Shown here one piece after another: positions 25,080-38,400 of a stretch of 64,000 nucleotides of DNA (positions within the stretch are counted from its first letter, which is position 1; the number at the start of each line of letters is the position of its first letter). The position numbers and the translations under genes were made by a program. Source of the stretch: Nautilus pompilius (lineage: Eukaryota > Mollusca > Cephalopoda > Nautilida > Nautilidae); contig JACATO010002129.1 in assembly GCA_018389105.1 (NCBI GenBank), positions 434,001-498,000 of the forward strand, written 5' to 3'. The notes beneath the pieces were generated by a model that ran no database searches, was not told the DNA's origin, and worked only from the letters and a program-made list of their open reading frames with translations.

Positions 25080-26620
25080 TTGTATTGTATGAATCTGCCA
25101 AAAGGGTCAAGGAAACGACAGACGGCTGCAGCACCAAGCCTTCTAAAAACTATTTTGTTTTCGATCCCATATCTTCTGTCAGGACACCTACATGACCATC
25201 TCAAACTGATGTTCAAGATGATAAAGTCCCAGATCAGTATAATGCGGCAGCATCCAGTGCCGAATTTTAAGTTTCAAGCTGTACTCATACAGATAAAGGG
25301 ATATGAACTGCTGAGTTCAGCTATCTTGATATAGGAAATTTAAATGACAACAGCAAACCTGTTTCAGAAAGTCCACTTTCGGCATACCTGAGAAGTAATA
25401 TGAAGGCCACCACTTCCAAGAGAAAGGGCATTCCAAGGGAGCTGAATTAACTTAGTTATTTTGTCATCAATGCTGACAAATGGGGAAACAATTGGAAGAG
25501 ACTGCGCCTTACATGGGATACATCTGAGGAGTCACTGTGTTGTTCGCTCTGATGTCTTGTTTAATGAATCAAACCCGCTATCACTGCTGTTTTAGCAAGT
25601 GAAGGGATCCAGCTTTAATCTCACTATTTGTCACCCAGCTCACAGAATGAATTTAAATCTTTGTGTGCTACTAAACTTTAAAAAAAAAAATAAAATGCAA
25701 TTTTGGAAGAGTTAGGTCAATCCTGATATTTTGGATTAATAGCTAATGCAACGCCAGTCATTTCTCACCACAAATTACTACGCTGTGTACTTCTAGGAAA
25801 AAAAATTGAGTTATTTGATTAAAGTTGAGAGTTTTCCAGAAACAAAATATTGATTTTTCATTGTTTTTGGGTGGGAAATATTTATGACAATGGCAACAAT
25901 ATGGTGAGTATACTTAATGTTGTTCAGACACATTTAATTTTCCTAAATCCATTGGCTATATTTTCGGTCTGTGGCAATCACACTCTGAATCTGCTGAAGT
26001 ACGCCCTCAAGCGGCAACCATTTTTTTTTTTTTTTGGCATGCAGCCAACTTTCTTAGCAGCAGTCCAAAAGCAATGGAGCATTTTGCAAAAGCATTGCCC
26101 CAAGTCTCTTCAGCAGATCAGTGACACAAGGTGGTCAGCACAGATAGATGCTGATTGTCCATGGGCCCAACATTTACCAGTCTCCTTATTGTTGCTCGTG
26201 AATCTTCTGCATCAGTAAACCTTACAGCCAAGAAAAAGAAAAAGATTTAGAGATTTTTGTATAGTCCTTTGTGAAGTGAAACATCAAAGATGTAAATGGA
26301 GATTTATTGACGAAATTATCATTTTTAAGCAAATTTGTAAAGAACAAATTAGGGATGAAGATGAAGCCACTGGTGATCATAAACAAGCTGCATGAAGTGA
26401 ACTTAAAAGAACTGTTTCTTAATATTGTGGTACCAATTTGAACATTTTTGCATCTGTGGCTACTGGTTAGAAAACATTTTTAGTACCAAATCTTGTTGAA
26501 AACTATCTGGTATCTACAATGGGCCAGCAATGGTTATCTGGTCCTGTCACCCTTGTAATCGAACATGAACTAAGAAGAATAATTTCTTATACTAAACTGA
26601 ATTTTCTATTGAAAAAACTA
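25080..26620 (+). pseudogene. hAT / ZMYM1-like transposase relic
   Basis: Separated fragments in the correct order for a hAT-type, TTF/ZMYM-like transposase. A CGNHTLNLL segment at about 25968 is followed by QKHCPKSLQQISDTRWSAQ near 26081-26140. The dimerisation-tail signature NYLVSTMGQQWLSG and IEHELRR is found near 26510-26580. Stops, a poly-T insertion at 26021 and missing pieces break the frame. The 5' limit is uncertain. It lies behind the 5' end of the minus-strand 255-aa gene. Confidence 0.62.
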
Positions 26621-29600
26621 AAAAAAAAGCTTTCGTTTGCATATTTTTCTTATTTTCAAATAGCATTCTTATCTTATTTCTTTACTGCATAGAATTTTGA
26701 AAGGTGTATGAAGTTAGAATCCTAATTTAGGGGTATTTTGAGCAGTATAAACTAATAGTATACATTATTAAACACTACTTACTGGTGTTTATGGGGAATT
26801 GCTGGTCCTGGGGTTCAGTTTTCTTGAGAGTCCTGCACACACACACAAGCTGCACTTTTTAATATCAAGTCATTTGTGATTGTTTGAAAAAACTTCTCCA
26901 CTGGTTGCATCATGTAGCACGAGTTAATAGATGTCAGAGATATTGATCTGCTCTTTTCCCTAAGAAGATTTGCAAACTGCTATTAAGTCACCCCAAAAAC
27001 AACAAATGATACACCAAACCAGGTAAGTTTAGTACTTCATCAGTGGGAGGATTTAACTCCCTGTTCCATTGCTTTGTGGATAGTGGGGGTGTCTTTTACC
27101 CCTTAGAAATTCCAGCGCTACATTTCTGATAACATAGCTACCCAGTGCTAATGCAAATTATTAATATTGATGATTTACACAATACTGACTCAAGTGTATT
27201 AATTTTAATATATGCAAGAATAACTAAGACTACATGATTGATTGTGCATAAAACATTAAATTGATTAAAATCAAGATGGGAAAAAATATTATGACCAAAA
27301 CAAAATTTTTGACAATAGCTTAGACTTTATTCAACAAGGTGAACAAGGAAATGATATACGCTTTTTTTTCTCTTATGTATGAACTGGGTACAAGAATATA
27401 AGGATATTGAAGTTAGGGTACATTTTACCATAATTACTACAAGTGACCAAAACAGAACTACCATCAGGTGTTGAAACTGTCTAAAACTAACATAAGAAAC
27501 ATGTGAAAATCATGCATTGACATCATGCGTTTCCATGTGACATTACATCAATCCCTTGGTTGAAAAAAATCATGTGTGGAAAAACCTGAATTCTGAAATG
27601 TATACTCATCTACAGATGTGGGTACAATGTAGCTTACATTAGTTGTGCAGCAAAATCCAAAGCCAGACGTTCCTTACAGTTGGTCAGGTGCCAGATGTCT
27701 CCAGACAGATCAACACTGTTGCAAAATCTTACTATTGCATAGTCATTCATCAGCCAACTGTATACTCTCCATTATATAGATGCTTGTAATGAGGAACTGT
27801 GACTATCAGGGCAAAGGGATTCAGGTGTTGAGACAAACCATCAGAAGCCATTTTTGCTATGTATGATTATGTACTAGATGTACACATTAGCTTTGCAGCA
27901 ACCTTCAACTTTATATTTTTGTCTGGGTAATGTTGGAGTTTTTAGAAGAGTTTCCATTAACAGCAAGCAACATTTTCTGATGAAACCTGTAGAATTTGGT
28001 TATGTTTGACAACATTCATGTTTATGGCAGCATCAAGGAAAGCCCTTAAATGACAGAACTTCTCTGGTCAGTGCTTAAGGTTGTCTGACCAGTGTTGCCT
28101 TTTCATCAACTAGCACTAGGGTTTGCATTCCAGGGTAACATCACCAGACCACAAAGGGTTAGGGTCACCATAGGCATGGCCTTGACTTACAAGTGGCAAG
28201 CAATACTAGATTGGGCAATCAGATATTTCAAAAATATGCAGATAACATACCAGCTGCATAGTCTGAGGTGACCTCAGCACGACAATTATCTTGTGATTTT
28301 ATACTTTGCAGTGCAAATAGAAGTTGTGACCATTATTCCTTGATTAACATGTTATCATGAAACTCATGGGCTAATTTGATTAAAAAATAGTTTTCTGTAA
28401 TTTGATTGCTGATTTTTCTCACAGTTAAATATTTGATGTGAAATGTCAAATTCTAATATCCACTAATTTGTACATGTATACACACACACACACACCACAC
28501 ACATATATATAATTTATTCAAATTTTGAAAACTCAGGATTTTGATACTATATCTTGATAATATATTTAATATAATATTAACATTAATTGACAGTGGCAAT
28601 AATTAGGAACTAAAATAATGTTACAATTATCAAGAAACTAACCTGAACTAGCTACAAAACAGACCACTAACTTACCACATCTGCTTGTAACTCAGAGTGA
28701 AACAAGTTTTCTTCATTTAAGATTACAAATGGACCAGTTATATATTTGTCAGCAGATCACACTGCTCCAATTAATTAGGCAGACTGAGTAATGTGTACAC
28801 GAGTCAACTTCTGACCCGTAGCAACCCTGAGCAAAATTGCTATGCCAACGAACATCACTCTTTTTCTGTGATGTTAAGTGACTTATAACAAGAAATAAAA
28901 CTAAACAAAAACAGTTAATCACTTAACTACAATGTTGTTTGTGGAAATGTCTTTTTTCTTCTTCCATGCTTTTATTAGTGCAGGAGGTAAAAATGTGTTA
29001 TGTATCTTTTAACACTGATTGTAAGATGTCTATCCTAGAAACAAGTATGGCATTGTTTATGACACAAGACTTCCAACTCCCCCCTCTGGGGCAGTATACT
29101 ATTTTGTCTTAAGTAAAAAAAAAATTGAAAGATGCTACCATTCTTCAGTTGATTTAATGTTGTTCATTTTTCTTTTGCAAACAATATTATGCTGTGACAT
29201 TACTATTTTTTTCCGTGTGCTCATAACATCTGCATGTTTTCATCTCAGGCTGTTTGTACACATTGGTATTGATGAGGTTAAAGTGGATCCTTTTCAGAAA
29301 AAAAGACAGTCTATTGTAAAGCAGATGTTTGATATGCTCTCTTCTAGTATTAGATGCACAAGTGAAGCATAGACCTGTCTCGTTAGCGAATTTAGACAAC
29401 AGCAATTTACAGAAAAGTAAAAAGGTTAGCTCAGGTATATTCCAGCACCTAGTTAGTAGTAATGGAACTAATGAGCCATGTTTCAAGCACCTTCATTATC
29501 ACTGTCGTGAGAGTTTTTCTTAATCCTGCAACAGACCCTTTCTCCTTCCTTTTCTAAACCCTCCTGGTGGTAACAGGGAAAGATTAATGAAATATAGGTT

Positions 29601-32600
29601 TGTTAGTTTGGTCTGTTACTGTTGATAAGATAACAGGGAAAATTTAATGTTTTTAGTATACTGTATTTACAAAATTAATTAGGAAACATCAATTTAGTAA
29701 AAAAAACAACAAATAATATGTAGAAAATTTTTATTTTTCTTTCTTTTTACAAGCACAGTACACAATTATTATGTCAGAACTTCCATCAGCTCAACAACAT
29801 AAATTCAGGCCCATCGTGCCGGGCCAGGAATCCACTGTGATGCAGTGGGTCGTACACTACACAGTTTACTGCATCTAAGCAGAGACATTTACATTTCAAT
29901 GGGTCACAACCCAGTAAAGGAACAACAATCCAAGACACGTGTGATTGCTGTACTGTCTTCTTTGTATACTTTTAATAACACAAAAAGTAAAATTAACCAA
30001 ATTTCCTATAATTGAAGGAACTGTGTCTTACCACACACACACACACACACACAGATTCTAAAAATCACCTGATAAGTAATTTTTCCATAAATGTTTGAAC
30101 AAGAATGGTGTTTGGTCTCATTATAGGAGCAGCAATTCCTTAAAACTCTGAAGTCTAAGTGCCCTTCTACTTACCAAAACATGATATCAAAAATGTGAAT
30201 GTTGAGAAACTGAATAATTAATTTCAAATGTGTATAGTTTCTTCACAAGACAAATCTGATGTAAAACAAAAGAAATAATAAAAACCGTAACATTTCCAAT
30301 AAATTGCATTTTTCTTCTTCTTTAAACATTCATATACGGAGAGAAAATATTTTTAATCTACTTGTTCCAAAAAAGAAAATGTTTAGATAATACACACTAA
30401 TTTACCATACATTTAAATTAGGCACTATTAAAAATTCATGGCACACACACACACACAAACAAAACAATAGTTTATGGAATGTTTTGCTGTATAAATTACA
30501 CTGTATACTTGTATAAAAATATTTTTTAAAAGTTCTACAATAGATGCCTACAAAAAATAATAGATGGTTCCAGTAAAATCCTTAACATAAAAAAAAAGTA
30601 ATGCCAGGACCAGGTTAACTAACAAGATACAGCACACGAATTAGTCCTTATACGATTGTCATATATGATAAGCACTTCTGTGTTTTGCTTTCATCTTTAT
30701 ATTTCTCTAAAAAGATTTTACAGTAAAGAAATCCCTTTTTTCCCTGCATAAATTAGATCCTGATCTATTACAGGTAAATCTTTATTTGTTCATTTTTAAT
30801 GATGAATTTCAAGTATTTTTTTTTGGTTTGCATAGGTAAAAATCACTATGGACAGACTCCCATACCCAAAGACAAATGTTTGATCAGAACCAGCTTGGTT
30901 CATGCTAAACCAAGTATGTGTTCCTTTTCCTTTAAGTATCTACTAGGGATGTTGACAGCTGAAATAGTATTGCTGCAATAGACCTCCCTCCAGGTTTCAC
31001 CTGAACACCCCTAGTACATTCCCATTTTCACAAGAAGGTAAAAGTTACTGAAAAATCAAAGATTCTTTCCTTTCTCCACAGACAAACTAAAAACTAAATA
31101 GATAATGCAAGGAACATCAAAACACTGAATGCAGAAAACTTTGATTTGAAAGTTGCAGAAAGGAAATTCTATGGTTTTACCGGGAATGGTTTATTATCGC
31201 CTCTAGGACCTTATCCATCCCTCATTATCCAGGCAAGCCATAGGAAGTAAGATCAGTAGTTTTGCCAGCCAACCCCCCCTTTTTTTGGTGACAATCATCA
31301 AAATAGTAAATGGTCCCCTAATATATTTCATTAGACAATCAATGTGAAAAGCTGAACTCAGACACAAGCTTCATTTGTGGATTTTTTCTCATCAAGGCCA
31401 TTAAAAACACACACACACACACCTACTTACCTACCTACCTGTTGGTATGAATGAATAAAAATTAAAAACTGATTAAAAGAATCCTAATCAGGTTATTTGC
31501 AAACAATTTTAATGTCATAGTTTTGTTAAATATGTACACCGGGCCACCTGCATCTATCCTGGCAGCCAGAGATAAAAGTTTAATGAGAAATTCATCGGTG
31601 GGCATTTGATCTAAAATTGTTTCACCTGGCATTATAAGAAAGCTAATATTAGTATCACTAAACCTATTGGCTTTAATAATTTTTTTTTTTTAATTTATTT
31701 TTAAATGAATAATATTTTAAAATTATATTACCTTTTTAAAACTTGATAATTTAAAAACTATTTCAAGTCAGAGATTTCACAAAAGTCAGTAACTCACAAC
31801 CAGTAAAAGTGGGTAGACAGAAATTTCTGAAGTAAACAAAATTAAAAGTGCAGTAATATAACTTCATTCTACATTCACCCTTGTGTAGCAGCACCAGCTG
31901 TAAAAGCTTAAATACTCACCCAGTTTAAATTGTATATTTATCAAAAAAACATTAATCTGCAACTGAAAAATTCTATGTACAAATATAATCAGAGAGCAGT
32001 CTCTCTCTCTCTGCATGAACAGTTATGGAAGAGGCACAACCAATCTCTTTGTTTTTTCAGATCAAATCACAAGATTAAAAATTCTGGTTTTGTGAAAGCA
32101 TTCAATTAAAAGGTAAAACATCACTGCACTTATCTTTATGGAAACTTAAAAACAGAAAGTCATATTTGTAAGTATACTTTGATCAGTTAAATCAAGGCTG
32201 CTCTTCTAAACTGGAAATTTTCCTCATGTTTAATGAAATGCTACTTAGACGGAGTATTGTAACAAATTTCACTGCTGATGCGAGTCTTGCAAAGGGTGCT
32301 GTTACAACTTGACTTTCATGTTCAATGGAATGTCAAGTCTGTAGTTATTTGACAGTTGAATACAAGTTTGATGATGTACGTGTCTCAGAAATAAAGATTC
32401 AACAATGTATGGTGTAGAATCGATTGCACGAATGGCTAGAACCGCCCAGATGTTCCACAACACGTTTTCTCAATCATAGTATAGCATTTTTGACATAAGC
32501 AGCCAACAGCATTTTACAAACTAATGATGCCAGTAAACACCTGCTAGGGACAGAGGCAAAGAAATAAAAAATTAAGTCTTACATGTAGAAGCAGGTCAGT

Positions 32601-33540
32601 TTTAAGATACAATTAAGGTACCGTGGAGTAACAAACATGCTTGAAAAAGGTTCAAGAAACAATAAATTAGGAAGGTGTATTAAAAATAAAAGATCATTTA
32701 TTAATTAACTTACAGTTTCATGTCACAAGTTCTGCCATTTGAACTTGCTACTGCGGCACCCGCCATCTAGCAATAGCAGTTGTTTTGAGAAAGGGACCTG
32801 TAAGTGGAAGGTGCCATAGCCACAAGTTAAAACCACCGAGAATTTCCAATTACACATTTTCTACGCATTATGAGATTTATTTCCCAAATTTAAACAATGA
32901 TAAGTAGTTTATGGGACTGGTAGTGTAAAATAAAACAAGATTAAACTCTTGCATCGATACATTGTGAAGATTTTAAGAAATTAGAGAATTAATTCCATTA
33001 ATCTTAATCTTAGTTCACTTTATTTGCAAACTAATGATGGAACAGCGAAGGTCACGACAAAGAGTGAAGTCAGTTGCACACTGCACCTCCTCTGACAGAA
33101 ACCCTAGGATTTCTCTGTCAGTACACTCAGTGAAATACAAAGAGACTCTATGCCACTGGTAAACACTTGACATGGTGCCATGAACTTTAGGTCTTGCTTA
33201 CAGCAAGCATCAAGAATTAGCCATACTTTTTGAATTAATTAAAAACTCCTGGTCCCTTGAAGCCCACCATGATCTAAGTAGAATGTTTTTTTAAAGAGCT
33301 ATTAAAGAGCAAGAAATTCTTACTCACCCAGTGTATGAGCTGAAATGTGTAGAAGTCTCAAACCAGTTGAGATGATGAGGCAAGGTGCAGTGAGTGGTAA
33401 TGAAAATTTGACTAGTAAACAACAAAAAAATTATAGTAAATAAACAAATGGTTTATTTCCTGATCCGTCCAGAATATTGTTCTTCCCACAGCAGGTTTTC
33501 ATGTTTTGTCTTTTGTTTATCTTTGCTAACATTTTCAGGG
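26621..33540. other. Long AT-rich interval, no gene identified
   Basis: Lies between the hAT relic and the tentative RSKR terminal exon. Contains short CA repeats and a possible decayed repeat at about 27280-28320 whose ends share a GGAATAATGGTCA-like motif. No convincing exons. Open frames near 29157 and 30799 have no recognisable motif. Confidence 0.35.
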
Positions 33541-33697
33541 AGAAGTTTGCTTGCCATGGGTGGCAGTGGCAGTCCAACGGCCCCCTGATGGGTTCTGGCA
33601 CTTAGCTAGTGGTATGATTTTCTCTCAGTCTGCACCAGACTGTACGAGAGGTTTTCCTCTGGCCAGTAGAGACCTTTCTGCAGGTACAAGGCATGAG

Positions 33698-33751
33698 CTA
33701 CTGGACGCTGGGTGTCGCTCTAAAATAAAAGTCACTGGCACCCGGCCAGTT
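33698..33751 (-). CDS. RSKR: Tentative terminal exon of RSKR
   Basis: A pyrimidine-rich tract ending in an AG precedes 33751. The phase-0 frame gives 17 codons (NWPGASDFYFRATPSVQ) and a TAG. This would complete RSKR at 429 aa. The peptide is not recognisably conserved with the vertebrate C-terminus, so this is only a candidate. The surrounding block at 33541-33890 is less AT-rich than its neighbours and could instead be a repeat. Confidence 0.25.
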   Translation of the reverse strand, partial: NWPGASDFYFRATPSVQ

Positions 33752-35474
33752 CTGAACATACAAAAAAACAGACCAGACAGGAATCATTGTCTATGAAACT
33801 GGGCTTACCAGTCTGGAAGTCGTCTGGAGAGATGGGTGGGAGGTAGAGGAGACCTCAGCATACCTAAACACGGGGTGCCTTTGTTTGTAGTGAAGGAAAT
33901 ACTTGAACTGAACTAACAGTCTGATTTCTGTAGGTTAGACATTACAAATTTTAATCTATCTACCCTGTAGCACCAGGAACAGCAGGTCAAATGTTTCTAA
34001 AACACACTGGTTTTATTTTCTCTTCCCAGCCACAATGTTTAAAGTCAAATGTTGTTTGAAAAAAACAGAAAGAAAGCTTAGAGTATTTTTTAAGCAAATT
34101 TTTAAATAAAAACACAAAGAGAATGTCAAAGATACTTTATACTCAGATAGATATAACTGGTATGATGCTAATTGTTTCCTGACTAGTCTATGTTTGTCTG
34201 GCTTCTTTTCATCCAACTAATAATAAAGTCACATTTGAGGCTGGTAGCATACACTTTCGGTAATGGCAGAAAAGACACATTTCTAAAACTTTTGTCTCAT
34301 TTCTCTGTATTGGTGTCATTGCAGACAAGTATAATACTGTAATTTAGGTTTAAAGATTAAAAAAAAAACAAAAACATATGCCTATTTAAAATATAGACTT
34401 TTCAAAACTATTTTCTTCTCTTTTTTTTGTTGCAATAACGTGTACTGCATATTAATTAATTTCTTTCCTTACAACACAAAAGCTATAAATCAGGATATAG
34501 CCAATCATCATCACCATTCAAAACAACTGATATACAACCTGTCAATCAACATTACCATTCAATCATATCTATTAAAGTCATGCTGCCTTTCTTCTTTTCT
34601 TTTTCTTTTTGTCTACCCTGGATGCATGGAACATCTCAAGTCACAGTTCCATTTTAGTTTGGATTTATTTCCAAAAGAAAATAATCATACGTATACTGGT
34701 CTGGCATCAGGAGGCAAGTTCCAAACACAGGAATCAAACTGAAAATTAATAAAGGCAAATAAATAGCAGTCGAAAGGAACTCAAGTCATACAATAGTAAA
34801 TATAATTCTGAGACCAACCAACCCCCCCCAAAAAAAAACCAGGAAGTAATCAGTGAATTGATAAACCTTTTAAATTCTTGGGTCTGCAGCTATATTTATC
34901 AAAGTTATGGTACAAGGATGGGTTGGTGGCAGTAAATCCTCATATCTGTTTCTGCCCATCTTATTAATACAGAAGAATTATATAAACTGTTCAAGAGCAA
35001 ATGATTTAACTTAAAGAAAAAAAAAAAAGACTTTATTAAAAGTGATGAGGACACAGAACTATCCAACTTGGGACCAGTAAGCAAAGGTCATCAAAGCTCT
35101 GGAGTACATTCAAGACTGGCTGATTCAGCTTAGTAATAGCTGCTAATAGAACCAGAGATAATACGAGCTAGGTGCAGTCAGGGTTAACATGGACTGGGCT
35201 GAAAAAAGCAAACAAACCAACACTTTTATTTTTGCAAAATTCAGAGCATGACTAATAATAAATACACATCTTATTCATGCTGGCAGTCACTAAGATAACT
35301 TAACTAATTGATTTTTGCCCACCAAAGATTATAATCACAGAAATCTCTCCCCCAACTCTTCAACCAAAAAAGTAACATTAAGAGATATTTAGGTACAAAT
35401 GCTCATTAACTGTTAAAAAACGTTTTCAAAATCATATAACAAAAAAGAAGTAAAATATATCTATGAAAACTGAC

Positions 35475-38400
35475 CCCTTTGAACTCATCCTCCGAATAGC
35501 CATTATACTGACTGCTATTCTCATCTCTTGACGCCACGCTGAAAAAGTCGGGTTCTACCAGGTCTAAGAGGGACTTCTGGCAAAGAAAGTTAACGGGTAA
35601 GTATGTTGGAGTGTGCACATTAACAGCAGAGAAAGAATATATATCACTTAATGGCAACAACACAGGTGCATTCTGTCAATGTTAAAAAAAAAAAAGCATT
35701 TTAAATTATATTGTTTGTGTTACTTGGCAGACTGTTAATATAGCTAAAGCTAAAGGACCACTTCTAGATGTTCAGCTTAAGTTTCAAGTTATGACCCCTG
35801 TAATCTGAAACAACAAAATGGCTATATGTTCCTTACTCTTTAAAATTTCAAATGTCTCGATCAGATCCCCATAATCCTCAACAAACAGAATTTAAATTCC
35901 CCAAATTATTCAGAAAAAAGGCTTTTGCACCCTATTATTCTCAACTGTTACTCATTCCCTCTGTCAAAATATTGGAAGGTTATAATTAAAAACTGGAACC
36001 TGAAAAACAAAGTTAACCAAATAAATGCACTTCTGATACAAGATTATCTCATCTTGAATAAAGACATTGGGATTCATATTCAGACTGCTAGATTACTTGG
36101 TCTTATGACAAATAAATTTCAAACTTTATTAGAAATGTCATCAATGGTTTGTTTGTTCTTCCATGATATAATGGCCAAAAGTGTAAATTTAAATGGATTT
36201 ACTTAAATATGCAGTATATCCGTCAATTCACATTTTGTAAATACACCTCTGTAGTGTATGGCGGTCCGGTGATAGATTGCTGAGTTGAAGGCCTGAGTTC
36301 GACTCCCAGTCAGAATGGGCTTAGTTCAGTGTACCATGGTTTCTTCAAATGCAGAAACAGCAACACTTCCTAATGGACGACCATGGCTGTCTCCCTTGTA
36401 GACACTGGCATATGATACAACAACAAGACTCTGTTATTCCTGCATTATTGCTTGTTTTTTTGTGCACTGACATCTGCTAATATATATATCTGCTGGAAGT
36501 TATGATAAATAAACAAATCATCCATAGATTTCAATAACCTATGTCTCACAGCAGAATGACTATTCTATCCCCAACTTACCCTTTTCTCAATCAGAGAGTT
36601 GAACTCGATGCCCCTAAAAAATGGAAGGTTCTGTAGTGAAAACAGGTCAGTGAGACGCCTGTGCGGACTCTTTGTACAAAGCTGCAAGACGAACAAACAA
36701 AAGGTAAATGCCCAACAACTATGACTTGGCAACACAATATCAACATTCGGTGCCTCAAAATTTCCTGAAAAGGAACAAAATAAGAATCTTACTTAAGCTT
36801 AGGATTTCTTAAGAATAAAAAATCTTAGTTCATCAGAAAGTTCTGGGTGTCCAGTTTAGTTAATCATCACATTTAAGTGAATAAAATTAAATCTTTAAAT
36901 GCTGTTTACCACCAGAATTTCCAGCTATATACATTGCATCAAAATGCATTAATGACTGTCATAAGGGCAGAAAAGGGCCATCTTTACATAGTATTAAACT
37001 TGATGTACAGATGGTCTTTTGTGTCTTTATGTCAGTCATTAAACTTGATGTAAAGAGAGATTTTTATTCAAAATGATTATGGTTGACTATGCTACTTTGC
37101 ATAATTATTTGAAAATATTAAAAAGTTGTAAGGTTCATTTTTTTTTTTTGCTGAAGACTGGAATTCTATTCCAAGGTGCTGATCTATTTTTCTTTTGAAT
37201 CAAATAGTACATAATTTTAAAAAAAAAAGAAAGAAATTAGTACAGAACAGAATTTATTTATTCATTTTTTAAAAATGACTTCAGGAACTTCAGCAGCTGA
37301 AAAAAAATGGCAATTAGACTTATTGGACTTAACCCTAGTCCTGCCAGCAGTGCAGTAGAAATGAGAAATAGCTGGGAAAATATCTCTGACATCATAGCAG
37401 TCTTGGGCAAAATAAATTTCCTATTTTTTCATTGGTTAAAAACCAACATTTGTAACAATGCTATCCAAAGTTGATACACTGACGACCGTCACTGCGTAAT
37501 ATGCTATGGGGATCACTTTATCAACGACCGGCATGCTAAGCAGTTGATGCAAGGGATTGATATAGTGAGTACCAGTAGAACTAGGGTTAAGATCAGCAAT
37601 TTTGCCTGCTCTATTACAGCTCACAACAGCTGGTTTATCAAATAGCTACAAAATTTTAGTCAAACTGCAACTAAATAGTGTTCTCAGCAGTCTATTCTAG
37701 CAGCACTAAAGATTGTAAAATTATTGCCTGTACAAAAGCCTTTCTGCACTATGGAAAAACAAAAACAATGGCTTTTATCTCGTGTGTAATATGTTTGATT
37801 CAAGATTTTCTCAAAATTCCATTCTCAAAACATCACTAATCGACAAGGACAGGAATACATCTCGGAGAGTTCACTGCTTGCTGGATATACATGTGGGAGA
37901 TAATTTAAATTAAAAATTGCATTTCTGTGGTTTATGATCAATATAAAAGTAAACTGCCTGCTGATACTAGCTAGCATGCTTGTATTTTCTTCTTGCAATG
38001 CTAGCCTGTTCTTGTCACATTCAATAGGGCATGCAGTACACGTGGTGGACGTTCCACAGATAACTCGACACCCCCCCCATCCATACCCTACCTAGATAAC
38101 TTGCTTGCACCAAGGCTGACATCCCAAACCCACCTGCTCTGGCTCACTGTTGTTGACGTCCATAGTAGACATCAAAAGTTAAGACTGGGGTTCAACAAGA
38201 ACCAGATTCATCAGAGGTCTTGAGCCAGGTCTAAATAAAAACAATACTTACCCGATTAACCACATCTTGAGCCGCATCACTGATGTAAGCAGGTAAAAGG
38301 TAGTCACACTCAAACACTTTCTGAGCCATCTGGATGTGATTAGTTGCACCATCAATTGGATACTAGAAACAGAAAAGAAAAATACAAATTTCATTGCTGG

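Noticed and set aside
27280..28320. Another mariner/Tc1 element
   Set aside because: Only a weak end similarity and no recognisable transposase motif; not supported enough to list as an element.
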